Source of the DNA: Alistipes finegoldii DSM 17242
GTDB taxonomy: Bacteria; Bacteroidota; Bacteroidia; Bacteroidales; Rikenellaceae
Direction: 5' to 3'
NCBI RefSeq assembly: GCF_000265365.1
Contig: NC_018011.1
Span: 1,302,001 to 1,366,000 of the forward strand
Length of the DNA: 64,000 bases
Numbering within the stretch: position 1 is the first letter of the stretch; each line of letters begins with the position of its first letter. The notes below the pieces were generated by a model. That model searched no databases. It was not told the DNA's origin and saw only the letters and a list, made by a program, of their open reading frames with translations. Positions 1-9,228 of this stretch are shown one piece after another. Made by a program: the position numbers and the translations under genes.

Positions 1-482
1 CGGCGCTGGCGCCGCTGGTGCGCAGGCTCCGGGAGGCGGGCGTCCACGTCTGCATCGACACGAACGGCAGCATCTGGAATCCGGCGGTCGAAGAGCTGCT
101 GGGGCTGGCGGACCTGATCCTGCTCGACGTGAAGCAGGCCGATCCCGAACGCCACCTCGCGCTCACCGAACGCGACAACGCCCAAACCCTCCGCACGGCG
201 GCATGGCTCGAAGAACACGGCAAACCCTTCTGGCTCCGCTACGTGCTGGTGCCGGGCTACAGCGACGCCGAAGCCGACATCCGCACGCTGGGCGGGCGGC
301 TCGGCGGCTACAGGCAGATCGAACGGGTCGAGCTGCTGCCCTACCACACGCTCGGAGTTCACAAATACGAAGCGATGGGAAAGGAGTACAAACTCTCGGA
401 CGTCAGGGAGAATACGCCGGAACAGCTGGACCGCGCGGCGGCGCTGTTGCGCGAATATTTCGCGAATGTGGTGGTGAACTGA
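1..482 (+). CDS. pflA: Pyruvate formate-lyase activating enzyme, C-terminal part (5' truncated by window)
   Basis: The open frame runs in from the left edge (frame of base 3), so only about the last 160 residues are present. Visible features fit the C-terminal half of a glycyl-radical activase: DTNG near the start, LILLDVKQAD with the substrate-strand Asp, WLRYVLVPGYSD, and a closing LLPYHTLGVHKYEAMGKEY segment typical of PFL activases. The CxxxCxxC cluster that binds the SAM-coordinating 4Fe-4S would lie upstream of the window and cannot be checked. In this family the enzyme abstracts a hydrogen from a glycine of pyruvate formate-lyase, making it competent for anaerobic pyruvate cleavage. 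An activase of another glycyl-radical enzyme remains possible. A convergent symporter gene ends 37 bp downstream. Confidence 0.75.
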   Translation, partial: ALAPLVRRLREAGVHVCIDTNGSIWNPAVEELLGLADLILLDVKQADPERHLALTERDNAQTLRTAAWLEEHGKPFWLRYVLVPGYSDAEADIRTLGGRLGGYRQIERVELLPYHTLGVHKYEAMGKEYKLSDVRENTPEQLDRAAALLREYFANVVVN

Positions 483-519
483 CGCCCCCGGCCGACTTCG
501 GCGGCGGCCTGCTGAATTG

Positions 520-1917
520 CTACCAGCACTCCGCCTTGTCTTTCAACTCAGGAATCCGGTCTCGCGTGTAGACCGGATTTTTGATGCCCTGCCGTTTCTG
601 GGCGACGTAATCGGCCAGCAGCAGGAAAGCCTGACGCCCCAGCAGCAGGATAGCGGCGAGGTTGAAGAGGGTCATCAGCGCCATCGTAATGTCGGCAAGG
701 CTCCACGCCAGATCGAGCGTGGCAAGGGCCCCGAACAGCACCATCGCCCCGACCAGCAGCCGGTAGAGGGTCAGCGCGCCCGGACGACGGGTGATGAAGC
801 GGATATTGGCTTCGCCGTAATAGTAGTTGCCGATGATACTGCTGAAAGCGAAGAGGAAGATCGCCACGGCGACGAAGACACTGCCGACGGGGCCGATTTC
901 ACTGACCAGCGCGGCCTGCGTAAGCCGGATGCCCGACAGCGATGCGTCGGGGACGCCACCGAAAAGGATGATGAAAGCCGTGCAGGTGCAGATTACGAGC
1001 GTATCGGTGAAGACCCCAAGGGTCTGGATCAGCCCCTGCTTGACGGGATGCGAGACATGGGCCGTGGCGGCGACGTTGGGCGCGGAACCCATGCCCGCCT
1101 CGTTGCTGAACAGCCCCCGCTTGATGCCCTGCATCAGCGCGGCTCCCACGCCGCCGCCCATCGCCTGCTCCCAGCCGAAAGCGTTGGCGACGATCAGCTC
1201 CACGACTTCGGGCAGCCGCCGGAAATTGAAGAGCACCACGCCCAGCGCAAGGGCGATATACCCCAGCGCCATGACCGGGACCACCACCCCGCTCACGCGG
1301 GCGATGCGGTGTATGCCGCCGAAGATAACACCCAGCGTCAGCAGCGTCAGGGCGATGCCGACCCAATGGTGGTCGAAGCCGAAAGCGCCCTCCCATGCGG
1401 CGCAGATCGTGTTGCTCTGCACCGAATTGAAGGCGAAGCCGAACGTGACGGAGATCAGTACGGCGAAGACCACGCCCATCCAGCGCCGGCCCAGTCCCCG
1501 TTCCATATAATAGGCCGGACCGCCGATATAGGAATCCCTGCCGCGGCGTTTGTAGAGCTGGGCGAGGGTCGATTCGACGAAGGCGCTCGAAGCCCCCAGC
1601 AGGGCGATGATCCACATCCAGAAGACGGCTCCCGGACCGCCGACGGCGATCGCCGTGGCGACGCCCGCGAGATTGCCCGTACCAACGCGGCTCGCCAGCG
1701 AGACGGCGAAGGCCTGAAACGACGAGACATGCCGCTCGCCCCGCCGTCCGCCGCCCGCCGACTCCCCCAGCACGCGGAGCATCTCGCGCAGCATGCGGAA
1801 CTGCACGCCGCGCGTACGCACGGTGAACCATACGGCGCAGCCTAACAGCAGGGCGACCAGCAGATAAGACCAAAGCACGTTATTGACCGAGTCGATCCAG
1901 AAGAAAAGGGTTTGCAT
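520..1917 (-). CDS. Alanine/glycine:cation (Na+) symporter, AGCS family
   Basis: A 465-residue polytopic membrane protein. The AGCS signature is clear near residue 85 (VGTGNLAGVATAIAVGGPGA) and is followed by an ESTLAQLYKRR segment and many hydrophobic helices. Family members take up alanine or glycine with sodium. The frame can be extended upstream to 2001, but I chose the ATG at 1917 (MQTLFFWIDS) because it gives the usual N-terminus and because two -7-like boxes lie at 1935-1951, inside the extension. It is transcribed in the same direction as the upstream oxidoreductase/Tat genes but is separated from them by 80 bp with its own promoter-like boxes, so it is probably not part of that operon. 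Confidence 0.9.
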   Translation of the reverse strand: MQTLFFWIDSVNNVLWSYLLVALLLGCAVWFTVRTRGVQFRMLREMLRVLGESAGGGRRGERHVSSFQAFAVSLASRVGTGNLAGVATAIAVGGPGAVFWMWIIALLGASSAFVESTLAQLYKRRGRDSYIGGPAYYMERGLGRRWMGVVFAVLISVTFGFAFNSVQSNTICAAWEGAFGFDHHWVGIALTLLTLGVIFGGIHRIARVSGVVVPVMALGYIALALGVVLFNFRRLPEVVELIVANAFGWEQAMGGGVGAALMQGIKRGLFSNEAGMGSAPNVAATAHVSHPVKQGLIQTLGVFTDTLVICTCTAFIILFGGVPDASLSGIRLTQAALVSEIGPVGSVFVAVAIFLFAFSSIIGNYYYGEANIRFITRRPGALTLYRLLVGAMVLFGALATLDLAWSLADITMALMTLFNLAAILLLGRQAFLLLADYVAQKRQGIKNPVYTRDRIPELKDKAECW

Positions 1918-1934
1918 GGCGGAGATGTTTCGGA

Positions 1935-1951
1935 CAAAGGTAGCAAAGTTA
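1935..1951 (-). promoter_or_regulatory. Two overlapping-region -7 boxes for the AGCS symporter
   Basis: On the minus strand TACCTTTG (1935-1942) and TAACTTTG (1944-1951) both match the Bacteroidetes -7 consensus TAnnTTTG. They lie 18-34 nt upstream of the chosen ATG. No convincing -33 TTTG was found at the right distance. Confidence 0.5.
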
Positions 1952-1997
1952 ATGCTAAAACGGGAGAAGACCGGAATTCCGGTCTTCTCGAAGCAAA

Positions 1998-3257
1998 TCA
2001 TTCGGCGGCATCCATCCGGATCGTCTCCCCCGTCCGGCGGCTGCGTTCGGCGGCGTAGCAGATGCGGTGGCTCTCGATCGAATCGTCGATCGTGGTGAGG
2101 AACGGCCGCGAGGGGTCGCGGAGCGCGCGGATGAAATCGCCGATCAGCTGCAGGTCGGCCCCGGCGTGGAAGGGCTGTCCGGCGATGTCCGAGAAATCAT
2201 AGGTCTCGGCATCCCCGCCGCGGAACCTGCGGACCCGCAGCGTACGCTCGTCGCCGTCGATCTCGCCGCCCGTGAGCCGGATGTGGGTCTTGCGGAAATC
2301 GTCGTTGGTGAACATCTCCATCGAAAGGCTCATCGTCACCTCGTCGTCCATCTCCATCGAAAGCAGCTGGTGATCGACCACGTCGTTGTCGCAACGATAG
2401 ACGCAGCGGCCCAGCATTCCCGTGCGCAGTTCCTCCATAATCGTCGCATCGAGCGTCGCTCCGGGCGGCACGTCGAAGTTCGAGACCCAGTCGCGGCGGA
2501 CGTAGTAGAGGTCGCGCGCCGAGAAGGGGCATTCGGATTCCATCCGGCAGTCGAGACACCGCGCGGCGGAGCCTTCGGGAGCATTCTCCGCACGGAACCA
2601 GCGCAGCGACCCGAACGACGAGAGCAGGCGGCAGTGCGAACCCGTCAGCCACAGCAGGAAGTCGATGTCGTGACAGCATTTGGCCAGCAGGATCGGATTG
2701 GCTTCGCTCTCGCGCCGGAAGATGCCGCGCACGTAGCTGTGGGTGGCCCGGTCGAGTCCGACCGAAGCGGTATGGTTGACCGAAACGACGTGTCCCAGCC
2801 GCCCCGAAGCGACCAGCTCGCGGATCTTGGCGAAATAGGGATGGTAGCGCAGCACATGGCAGACGCCGACCAGCACGCCGCGCCGGCGGGCGCGCCGGGC
2901 GATTTCGCGGCATTCGTCGAGACGCTGGGCGATCGGCTTTTCGAGCAGGACGTGGTATCCGGCGTCGATAGCCTTCACGGCCGGGTCGAAATGGGCGTTC
3001 TCAGGAGTCGAAATCAGCACCATGTCGGCATCGAGCCCCTCGGCGAAGAAGTCGTCGTAATGGGCGTAGCAATACTTGTCGGGAAGCCCGAAAGCGTCGG
3101 CCATGGCGCGGCGGCGCAGGTCGTTGACTTCGACGATCGCGGCCAACCGGAGCTGTTCGGGATTCCGGCGGGCGTATTCGAGGTATTTATGCGCCCGGTT
3201 GCCGGCGCCGATCACGACGATCCGCACGGGCCGGGAGAGGGTTGTTTCAGTTTTCAT
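1998..3257 (-). CDS. Gfo/Idh/MocA family oxidoreductase (cytosolic)
   Basis: A 419-residue NAD(P)-dependent sugar oxidoreductase of the glucose-fructose oxidoreductase/inositol dehydrogenase family. The N-terminal Rossmann motif is VVIGAGNRAHKY (about residues 14-25), and the EKPIAQ motif near 107 carries the conserved Lys of the active site. A Cys-rich patch around 235-250 (CLDCRMESECPFSA) is seen in some Bacteroidetes members and may bind a metal; that is not established here. There is no export signal, so it should act in the cytoplasm, unlike the Tat-signalled relative at 7924. Its start overlaps the end of tatC by 11 bp, which implies translational coupling. Inferred role: reduce or otherwise process a 3-keto sugar imported from the periplasm. 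The substrate is unknown. Confidence 0.85.
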   Translation of the reverse strand: MKTETTLSRPVRIVVIGAGNRAHKYLEYARRNPEQLRLAAIVEVNDLRRRAMADAFGLPDKYCYAHYDDFFAEGLDADMVLISTPENAHFDPAVKAIDAGYHVLLEKPIAQRLDECREIARRARRRGVLVGVCHVLRYHPYFAKIRELVASGRLGHVVSVNHTASVGLDRATHSYVRGIFRRESEANPILLAKCCHDIDFLLWLTGSHCRLLSSFGSLRWFRAENAPEGSAARCLDCRMESECPFSARDLYYVRRDWVSNFDVPPGATLDATIMEELRTGMLGRCVYRCDNDVVDHQLLSMEMDDEVTMSLSMEMFTNDDFRKTHIRLTGGEIDGDERTLRVRRFRGGDAETYDFSDIAGQPFHAGADLQLIGDFIRALRDPSRPFLTTIDDSIESHRICYAAERSRRTGETIRMDAAE

Positions 3258-4161
3258 CGGATGTTGCGGAAATTACAGCGGCTGCCACGGCTCCGTCCGC
3301 CGCATCGCGGCGTTCGATGCGGGAGGAAAGACGGATGCTAAGTTCGTAGAGCCAGTAAAGAGGTATGATAACCAGAATCAGGCTGAAAATGTCGGGCGGC
3401 GTGATGATCGCGGCGATCACCAGCAGGCCGACGAAAGCGTGCCGGCGGTAGCGTTTCAGAAACGACGACGAGACCAGCCCCATACGGGTCAGGAAGTAGA
3501 CCAGCAGCGGCAGCTGGAACACCAGCGCCGAGGCCAGCGATGCGACGATGACGGTCGAAAGGTACTGATTGACGTCGATCATGTTCACGATCGAAGCGCT
3601 GGCTTCGTAATTGATGAAGAAGCTGACCGAGAGCGGCACGATGACGAAATAGCCGAAGAGCAGGCCCGTGAAGAAGCAGGCCGAGATCCAGAATACGAAG
3701 CGGTGCGTGGCGGCGATTTCGCGCTGTGTGAGCGCGGGCTTCACGAAACGCCAGAACTCCCAGAGGACGTAGGGCATGGCCAGCACGAGACCCGTCACGA
3801 ACGAGATTTTCATGTGCAGGTTGAACTGCCCCGCCATGGCGGTATTGATAACCCGGAAATCGAGGTTCGAGACGTCGAACGCTTCGGGATTGACGCTCAG
3901 CGAAAGTCCTGTCAAAGCGTTGATCCAACCGCAGAGCGCGGCGAGGCCGTGTCCGGTCTCCAGCAGCAGCCGGTTGGTCGGGAAACCGGCGCTCTTGGGG
4001 CCGAAAAGCACCACGTCGATCAGGAAGTGCCGGGCGAAAAATGCGGCGACGGCGATCACGACGACAGCGGCGGCACCGCGCACCAAATGGGGGCGCAGCG
4101 CCGCGAAATGGGACCAGAAGTCCATCTCCGCGCTTTCGTTTCCGGCGTTGGGTTTCGACAT
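3247..4161 (-). CDS. tatC: Twin-arginine translocase subunit TatC
   Basis: A 304-residue inner-membrane protein with about six hydrophobic helices and the TatC hallmarks: an N-terminal FWSHFAALRPHLV segment that replaces the usual HLxELR, and the MPYVLWEFWRFVKPAL motif near residue 135 that is diagnostic of the family. TatC binds the RR signal peptide of folded substrates. It is somewhat longer than the common length of about 250 because of an N-terminal segment and a larger first periplasmic loop. It follows tatA by 35 bp and overlaps the downstream oxidoreductase gene. Its position inside a cluster encoding a Tat-signalled oxidoreductase suggests that the translocase and its cargo are co-expressed. 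Confidence 0.93.
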   Translation of the reverse strand: MSKPNAGNESAEMDFWSHFAALRPHLVRGAAAVVVIAVAAFFARHFLIDVVLFGPKSAGFPTNRLLLETGHGLAALCGWINALTGLSLSVNPEAFDVSNLDFRVINTAMAGQFNLHMKISFVTGLVLAMPYVLWEFWRFVKPALTQREIAATHRFVFWISACFFTGLLFGYFVIVPLSVSFFINYEASASIVNMIDVNQYLSTVIVASLASALVFQLPLLVYFLTRMGLVSSSFLKRYRRHAFVGLLVIAAIITPPDIFSLILVIIPLYWLYELSIRLSSRIERRDAADGAVAAAVISATSDEN

Positions 4162-4196
4162 ATCGGTTCGTTGGGGAATTCGCGCCGTGCTCCGGA

Positions 4197-4409
4197 CTAT
4201 TTATCCGCCGGTTTGTCTCCGGGGACATCCGCCGGATTCGGCTTCTTGTTTTCGGACGAATAGTCCGTATTCATGGCGTCCTTGAACTCCCGCACGCCGC
4301 GGCCCATGCCGCGCATCAGTTCGGGAATTTTCGCGCCGCCGAAGAGCAGTATCACGACGAATACGATAATCAGCAGCTGGCCGTATCCGATCATACAGGG
4401 TATAAACAT
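4197..4409 (-). CDS. tatA: Twin-arginine translocase subunit TatA/TatE
   Basis: About 70 residues with the standard TatA plan: one N-terminal membrane helix (GYGQLLIIVFVVILLFGG), the FGGAKIPELMRGMGRGVREF hinge and amphipathic helix, then a polar Pro/Asp/Lys tail. TatA oligomers form the passage for folded proteins. The open frame extends to an ATG at 4433, but the ATG at 4409 (or 4394) places the membrane helix near the N-terminus as expected. tatC follows 35 bp later and no tatB-like gene is present, in keeping with minimal TatA/TatC systems. It lies 101 bp downstream of the HEAT/DUF1080 gene in the same orientation. Confidence 0.9.
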   Translation of the reverse strand: MFIPCMIGYGQLLIIVFVVILLFGGAKIPELMRGMGRGVREFKDAMNTDYSSENKKPNPADVPGDKPADK

Positions 4410-4510
4410 AGTCTTGCAGTTTTTGCGTTTCACAATTGCGGCCCGCGCCGCATCCGTGCGGAGTCCGCCTCCCGCACGGGATCATCCGCGCGGGAGGCGG
4501 GCAGCGCCGT

Positions 4511-7500
4511 CTATTGGCGGCCGGCGCTCAGGTCCAGCACGCGCAGGTTGCGGAACTGGATGCCCGCACCGTGGCCCAGCAGACCGAGATGGCCTTTCTT
4601 ATTGAAGAGTCCGGGATGGTTCTTGCCGTCCACGGTATAGGGATTCTTCTTCGAGCCGTCCTCCGAGACGTTGTGTCCCTTGCAGGCTTGGCGGATATCG
4701 CCGTCGAGGATCACGCGGCCGTTGACCGTGACCGTAATGCGGTCGCCCACGGCGTGTATCTCCATCGTATTCCACGTCCCCAGATCGCCGAACACGACGT
4801 GTTCCTGCGCCGGGATGATGCCGTAGACGGAGCCGTGCTGCTGGTAGATGCGCAGGTTCTTGTAGATCGGCGCGTCGTGGTCGAGAATCTGGATTTCCAT
4901 GCCGTGATAGGCGGCGTCCACGCCCATCGGCGTACGGATGCCGATGCCGTTGTTGACGCCCCTGCGCAGGAAGCGGAATTCGAAGCGCAGGTCGAAATCG
5001 CCGTACTCCTTGACCGTATAGAGGTTGCCCGATCCGCCGTAGGAGGCGGTCACGTCGATCGTGCCGTCCAGCGGAACGTAATTGACCGTGTTACCCGTCC
5101 ATTTGTGCAGCGAACGGCCGTCGAAGAGCACTTCGTAGCCCTGCGCCGCCTCTTCGGGCGAAAGTTCGAAAACAGGCGTCGAGGGCAGTTCGCCGATGTA
5201 GAGGTTGCGGAAGCAGGCAGGAGCCGCCAGACCCGACAGTTCGATGCGGCCGCGTACGCAGACCGGTTCGCCGGGAGCGCAGGGGTTCGTCAGCACGACG
5301 TTCTCGGCCAGCGTCACCCCGTTCTCGATCAGCGTGATGCGGTCATCGACGACCTTTGCGTAGAGCGTATTCCATGTGCCGGGAGCATTGTCCGCAGCGG
5401 CGGCCGGGGTATCGGTCTGCCCCTGAGTCTTCAGGCCGGTGCCTTCGGTTCCGCCCAGCCGGATTTGGGACATCGAACGTACGGCAAGCCCGGCTTCGCC
5501 TTCGGAACGCCATTCGAGCCAGAGTTCGAAATTCTCGTATTCCTTTTCGGTACCGATCGTACTCGGAGCCTTGCCTGCGAAAACGAGGGCGTTTCCGTCC
5601 GCGCTCCAGTTCGCGGCCATCGCTTCGGCGGCGGCTTTGCGCAGGCCGGCGATCCGGCGGGCCGAAAGTTTCCGCTCACCGGCGGGATCGGCGGTCACGG
5701 CGGTCCATCCTTCGAGACCCGCGGTCGGAAGAAGAGCGAAGCCCGCAGCGGGGATTTTGCCGAGCAGTCCGGTGATCTCATCGACGGCGTATCCCGCATC
5801 GGCGTCGGATTTGGCCAGCTCCCTGTAGACCTCGCGGGCCTGCTCCAGCGCACTGCGGACAGCCTCGCCGCCCGGCATCGGAGCGCTCTTGGCGACGATC
5901 GTCTTCACGGCCGCGGCGGCAGCTCCGGCGGTTGCGGGGTCGGAGAGGTAGTCGGCGGCCAGCATCAGGGCGGGCACTTCATGGACGCCCGCAAGGTAGC
6001 CGAGCAGTTTGTTCCGCACGGCGGCCGAGGGTTTGAGTTCGAGTCCCTGCCGGTAGAGCTGGCAGCGGCGGACCGGAGTCGCAGGCTGTTTGGCGCAGAG
6101 GTCGGCATAACGCATCAGGGCGCGGTCAGCCAGAGCCGGATTTTCGGCGGCGATGCGGTAAAGGATATCGGTCATCGCAGGGCTTTCGACCGTCAGCAGG
6201 GCGGCGAAAGCGGCTTCGCGGTCACCCTCGCGGAATCCGGCCAGCAGGCTGGCGACGGCTTCGGGGGTGCCGGTCTGCGCCAGCACGGGATAATAGCGCG
6301 CCGGAATTTTCGACGCCCGCATGTAGCCGGCGATCGCGCCGTAGCGTTTGTCGGCCGGAAGCTGCGCCGAAGTGCGGATCAGCGCGGTCTGGATTTGCGC
6401 CGCATGCTGTCCGTCGGCGGCATCGAGCAGTCCGGCCAGACGGTCCATATGGCGGGGTCCGGTCACATAAGGAAGAGCGGCATAGGCGGCTTCGCGCACC
6501 TGCTTGTCGGAAGTCTCCAGCAGTGCGAAGACGCGGTCCGCGGCCACGGTCATGCGGCGTGCGGCGGCCAGCCTGAGGGCCGGAACGAGCACCTCGGCGT
6601 CATCCCGCGCAAGCAGCCGCTCGACCATCGGGTCGATGCGGCCGTTGAAGGCAAGCAGGGCTTTCTCGGCGGCTTCGGCACGAGGACCTTCGAGCGCCGA
6701 GACCAGCGCTGCGAGCGCCTGCTCGCCGCCGATGCGGCCCGAAGCTTCGATGGCGGCCCGTGCGACCCGGTCGTCGGACGAAGTCACGGCGCCCGTAATC
6801 ACATCGCTCTGCGACACGGCGCCGCAGTCACCCAGCCACGCTAGCACCGCGGTCCGGGTTTCGGCGTCATAGCGCGGCATGCCGGCGGCAACCCGCGCAA
6901 AGATCTCGTCGTCGCCCTTGCCGAGCGTCTGCAAAGCGGCATAGCGGTATTCGGCAGGTCCCTCCTTGACGGCGGCCAGTACGTAAGGCATCGCCTTTTC
7001 GATGCCGAGCGCATCGGCAAGCACCGCGAGAGCCGCGCCGCGCACATACTGGCGGTCGCACTTGAGCAGGCCCTTGGCGGCTTTCACGGCCGGCTGGGCG
7101 TCTCCCGCGGCCACGAGGTTCGCAAGCAGGCGCAGATAGGCATCGGCAGCGCCGGTGTTATCCCAGCCGTAACCGGCCTCGGCGGCTGCGGCGGCCAGCG
7201 GTTTGAGCGAAGCGCGCGAACCGCAGACAGCCAGCGCATTGTAAATCTGTTCGGCCGTCCGGGCGTCGGCGCCGCCGAGCCATCCCAGCAGGAGGGGTTC
7301 GGCCTGCGTCATCCGCTTTTCGGCAAAAGCATAGGCCAGCGCGCGTTTCCGTTCGGCCGCAAGGCCCTCCTTGCGGGCCTCGGCGAGCAGAACCGGCTCG
7401 GTGCCGGGCGTCGAAATCAGCGCACGGATCGCATAGTCGGACAGATAGGAGTCGTCCAGATAAGGCAGTATCCATGCCGCGTCCTCCGCCGCGGAACAGA

Positions 7501-7912
7501 GCTGCAGCTGCGAGAAGAGGAAAGCGCGGTTGGCGTTGTCGGCGCAGCGTTCGATCGCCCGAACCAGTCCCTTGCGGACATCGGCGCACAAGGCTTCGTT
7601 TCCGGGGGCTGTCGCGTAGGCAGTGATGCCGTTCAGGGCGTATTCGAGCGTCGCGTTCTTACCCTTGTCGGCGGGAGTGAGCATGCCGGCGATCATTTCG
7701 ACACCGGCGCTTCCCGTAGCGGCAAGTTCGCCCATCACTTCGTTGAAAACGGCGGGCGTGGCGGCCGGAAGCTGGGCCAGACCGTCGGCAACGACGGTTT
7801 CGGCGTTGCGCTGCCGGGCGTCGAGCTGCTGGGCGGCGGCCCCTGCGGGCAGCAGGGCGATCAGGGCGATCAGGGCGCCCAGAATAAACAGTCGTGTGAT
7901 TATCTTTTTCAT
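4511..7912 (-). CDS. Exported HEAT-repeat protein with two C-terminal DUF1080 (3-keto-disaccharide hydrolase) domains
   Basis: An 1133-residue protein. Residues 1-28 form a Sec signal peptide (MKKIITRLFILGAL then AGAAAQQ). Residues of about 30-715 are alanine-rich helical repeats of HEAT/armadillo type, with recurring units of about 30-40 residues. Two jelly-roll DUF1080 domains follow, about 724-905 (GLEGWTAVT... YIGELP) and 915-1133 (YEVLFDGRSLHKWTG... GIQFRNLRVLDL). DUF1080 (PF06439) members include hydrolases or lyases acting on 3-keto-glycosides. The long open frame extends to 8119, but that part overlaps the neighbouring gene; the ATG at 7912 begins the signal peptide and lies 11 bp after the oxidoreductase stop. 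I infer a periplasmic or surface enzyme acting on the product of the Tat-exported oxidase. The HEAT scaffold may hold a substrate or partners. Confidence 0.85.
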   Translation of the reverse strand: MKKIITRLFILGALIALIALLPAGAAAQQLDARQRNAETVVADGLAQLPAATPAVFNEVMGELAATGSAGVEMIAGMLTPADKGKNATLEYALNGITAYATAPGNEALCADVRKGLVRAIERCADNANRAFLFSQLQLCSAAEDAAWILPYLDDSYLSDYAIRALISTPGTEPVLLAEARKEGLAAERKRALAYAFAEKRMTQAEPLLLGWLGGADARTAEQIYNALAVCGSRASLKPLAAAAAEAGYGWDNTGAADAYLRLLANLVAAGDAQPAVKAAKGLLKCDRQYVRGAALAVLADALGIEKAMPYVLAAVKEGPAEYRYAALQTLGKGDDEIFARVAAGMPRYDAETRTAVLAWLGDCGAVSQSDVITGAVTSSDDRVARAAIEASGRIGGEQALAALVSALEGPRAEAAEKALLAFNGRIDPMVERLLARDDAEVLVPALRLAAARRMTVAADRVFALLETSDKQVREAAYAALPYVTGPRHMDRLAGLLDAADGQHAAQIQTALIRTSAQLPADKRYGAIAGYMRASKIPARYYPVLAQTGTPEAVASLLAGFREGDREAAFAALLTVESPAMTDILYRIAAENPALADRALMRYADLCAKQPATPVRRCQLYRQGLELKPSAAVRNKLLGYLAGVHEVPALMLAADYLSDPATAGAAAAAVKTIVAKSAPMPGGEAVRSALEQAREVYRELAKSDADAGYAVDEITGLLGKIPAAGFALLPTAGLEGWTAVTADPAGERKLSARRIAGLRKAAAEAMAANWSADGNALVFAGKAPSTIGTEKEYENFELWLEWRSEGEAGLAVRSMSQIRLGGTEGTGLKTQGQTDTPAAAADNAPGTWNTLYAKVVDDRITLIENGVTLAENVVLTNPCAPGEPVCVRGRIELSGLAAPACFRNLYIGELPSTPVFELSPEEAAQGYEVLFDGRSLHKWTGNTVNYVPLDGTIDVTASYGGSGNLYTVKEYGDFDLRFEFRFLRRGVNNGIGIRTPMGVDAAYHGMEIQILDHDAPIYKNLRIYQQHGSVYGIIPAQEHVVFGDLGTWNTMEIHAVGDRITVTVNGRVILDGDIRQACKGHNVSEDGSKKNPYTVDGKNHPGLFNKKGHLGLLGHGAGIQFRNLRVLDLSAGRQ

Positions 7913-7923
7913 GGTAACAGGTG

Positions 7924-9207
7924 CTAAATATGCCACGGGCCGCGCATCGGCTGATCGATCAGTCGGTTGGCGGCATCGTCGCCGATGAAGAGTTGGGTGT
8001 CGGGATCGAAGTGCAGGGTGCGGTTCAGCCGCAGGGCGCAGGCGCCCAGATTCACGAGCGTCGAACTGCGGTGACCGATCTGCTCGTCGAGCGCGAATTT
8101 GCGCCGCGTACGCACGCACTCCAGAAAATCGGTGTTCTGCGGTTCGGGATCGGGCATCTCGGCCAGTTTCTCCATCACGTCGGGAATGGTGCAGCGGAAA
8201 CCCTTGTAGACCTTGCCCAGCGGACCTTCGATATAGGGCGTGTCGCCCTCGCTTTCGAAGCCCTCGCCTTCGAGGACGATCTGGCAGCCGTCGTCGTAGG
8301 TATAGACGATTTTACGCCAGATGCCCACGGCGTCGGGATGCTGCTGCGGAGCGTCCACCTCGATCTTGACGGGCGACGTCTCGTCCTTGCCCAGCAGGTA
8401 CTGCACGGGGTCCATGTAGTGCTGGCCCATGTCGGTAAGACCGCCGCCGTCGTAGTCCCAATAGCCGCGGAAGGTGCTGTGCACGCGGTGTTTGTTATAA
8501 GGCTTGTAGGGCGCCGGTCCGAGCCACATGTCGTAATCCAGCTCGGCGGGAACAGGTTCAGGAGCGAGGTTTTCCCGGCCCACCCAGAAGAACTTCCACG
8601 TGAATCCGGTGGTGCCCGAAATGGTCACCTTGAGCGGCCAGCCCAGCAGGCCGCTGTCGATCAGCTTCTTGAGCGGCTCGACCGTCGTGCCGAGACCATA
8701 GAAGGTATCCTTGAAGCGGAACCAAGTGTTCAGGCGGAAGATGCGGTTGTTGCGCCGGACGGCTTCGGCTACGCGCTTGCCTTCGCCGATGGTGCGCGTC
8801 ATCGGTTTCTCGCACCAGATGTCCTTGCCGGCCTTGGCCGCCTCGACGGCCATGATGCCGTGCCAGTGCGGCGGCGTGGCGATATGCACGATGTCGATAT
8901 TGGGGTCGGTAATCAGGCGGCGGAAGTCGCTGTAGGCTTCCAGCGTCTCGCCGAACTTCTTCTGTCCCAGCGCAACGGCGCTTTCGAGGTGTTTGCGGTC
9001 CACGTCGCAGACAGCCACCAGCCGGCAGTCCTTGTTGCTGGTGAAGTGGTAGCTGCTCTTGCCGATGCCGCCCACGCCGATGATGCCTTTGGTGAGCTGG
9101 TCGCTCGGAGCGGTGAACTTCGGGCCGCCGAGCACTTGGCGCGGGACGATCGTCAGCAGCGCCATGCCGCCCAGCGTTTTCAGAAAATCTCTACGGGAGG
9201 TACTCAT
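7924..9207 (-). CDS. Tat-exported Gfo/Idh/MocA family oxidoreductase
   Basis: A 427-residue protein. The N-terminus has a textbook Tat signal: SRRDFLKTL (twin Arg at residues 5-6), then a hydrophobic stretch. The Rossmann motif GIIGVGGIGKSS follows near residue 41, HIATPPHWHG near 109, and the catalytic-Lys motif WCEKPMT near 131. A periplasmic NAD(P)-dependent enzyme must fold with its cofactor before export, which is why it needs Tat; Zymomonas glucose-fructose oxidoreductase is the known precedent. It is followed after 11 bp by the HEAT/DUF1080 gene and preceded after 21 bp by another DUF1080 gene. Expected role: oxidise the C3 hydroxyl of a glycoside. Substrate and electron balancing partner are unknown. 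Confidence 0.9.
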   Translation of the reverse strand: MSTSRRDFLKTLGGMALLTIVPRQVLGGPKFTAPSDQLTKGIIGVGGIGKSSYHFTSNKDCRLVAVCDVDRKHLESAVALGQKKFGETLEAYSDFRRLITDPNIDIVHIATPPHWHGIMAVEAAKAGKDIWCEKPMTRTIGEGKRVAEAVRRNNRIFRLNTWFRFKDTFYGLGTTVEPLKKLIDSGLLGWPLKVTISGTTGFTWKFFWVGRENLAPEPVPAELDYDMWLGPAPYKPYNKHRVHSTFRGYWDYDGGGLTDMGQHYMDPVQYLLGKDETSPVKIEVDAPQQHPDAVGIWRKIVYTYDDGCQIVLEGEGFESEGDTPYIEGPLGKVYKGFRCTIPDVMEKLAEMPDPEPQNTDFLECVRTRRKFALDEQIGHRSSTLVNLGACALRLNRTLHFDPDTQLFIGDDAANRLIDQPMRGPWHI

Positions 9208-9228
9208 GTTTATCGGAATGTTAGTAGT

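Noticed and set aside
517..1845. Long plus-strand open frame opposite the AGCS symporter
   Set aside because: Antisense shadow of a GC-rich membrane-protein gene; no family features, and the minus-strand frame has a clear AGCS signature.
4436..6844. 802-codon plus-strand open frame
   Set aside because: Antisense to the HEAT/DUF1080 gene; composition is typical of a GC-rich shadow (His/Arg/Gly-rich) and no motif is present.
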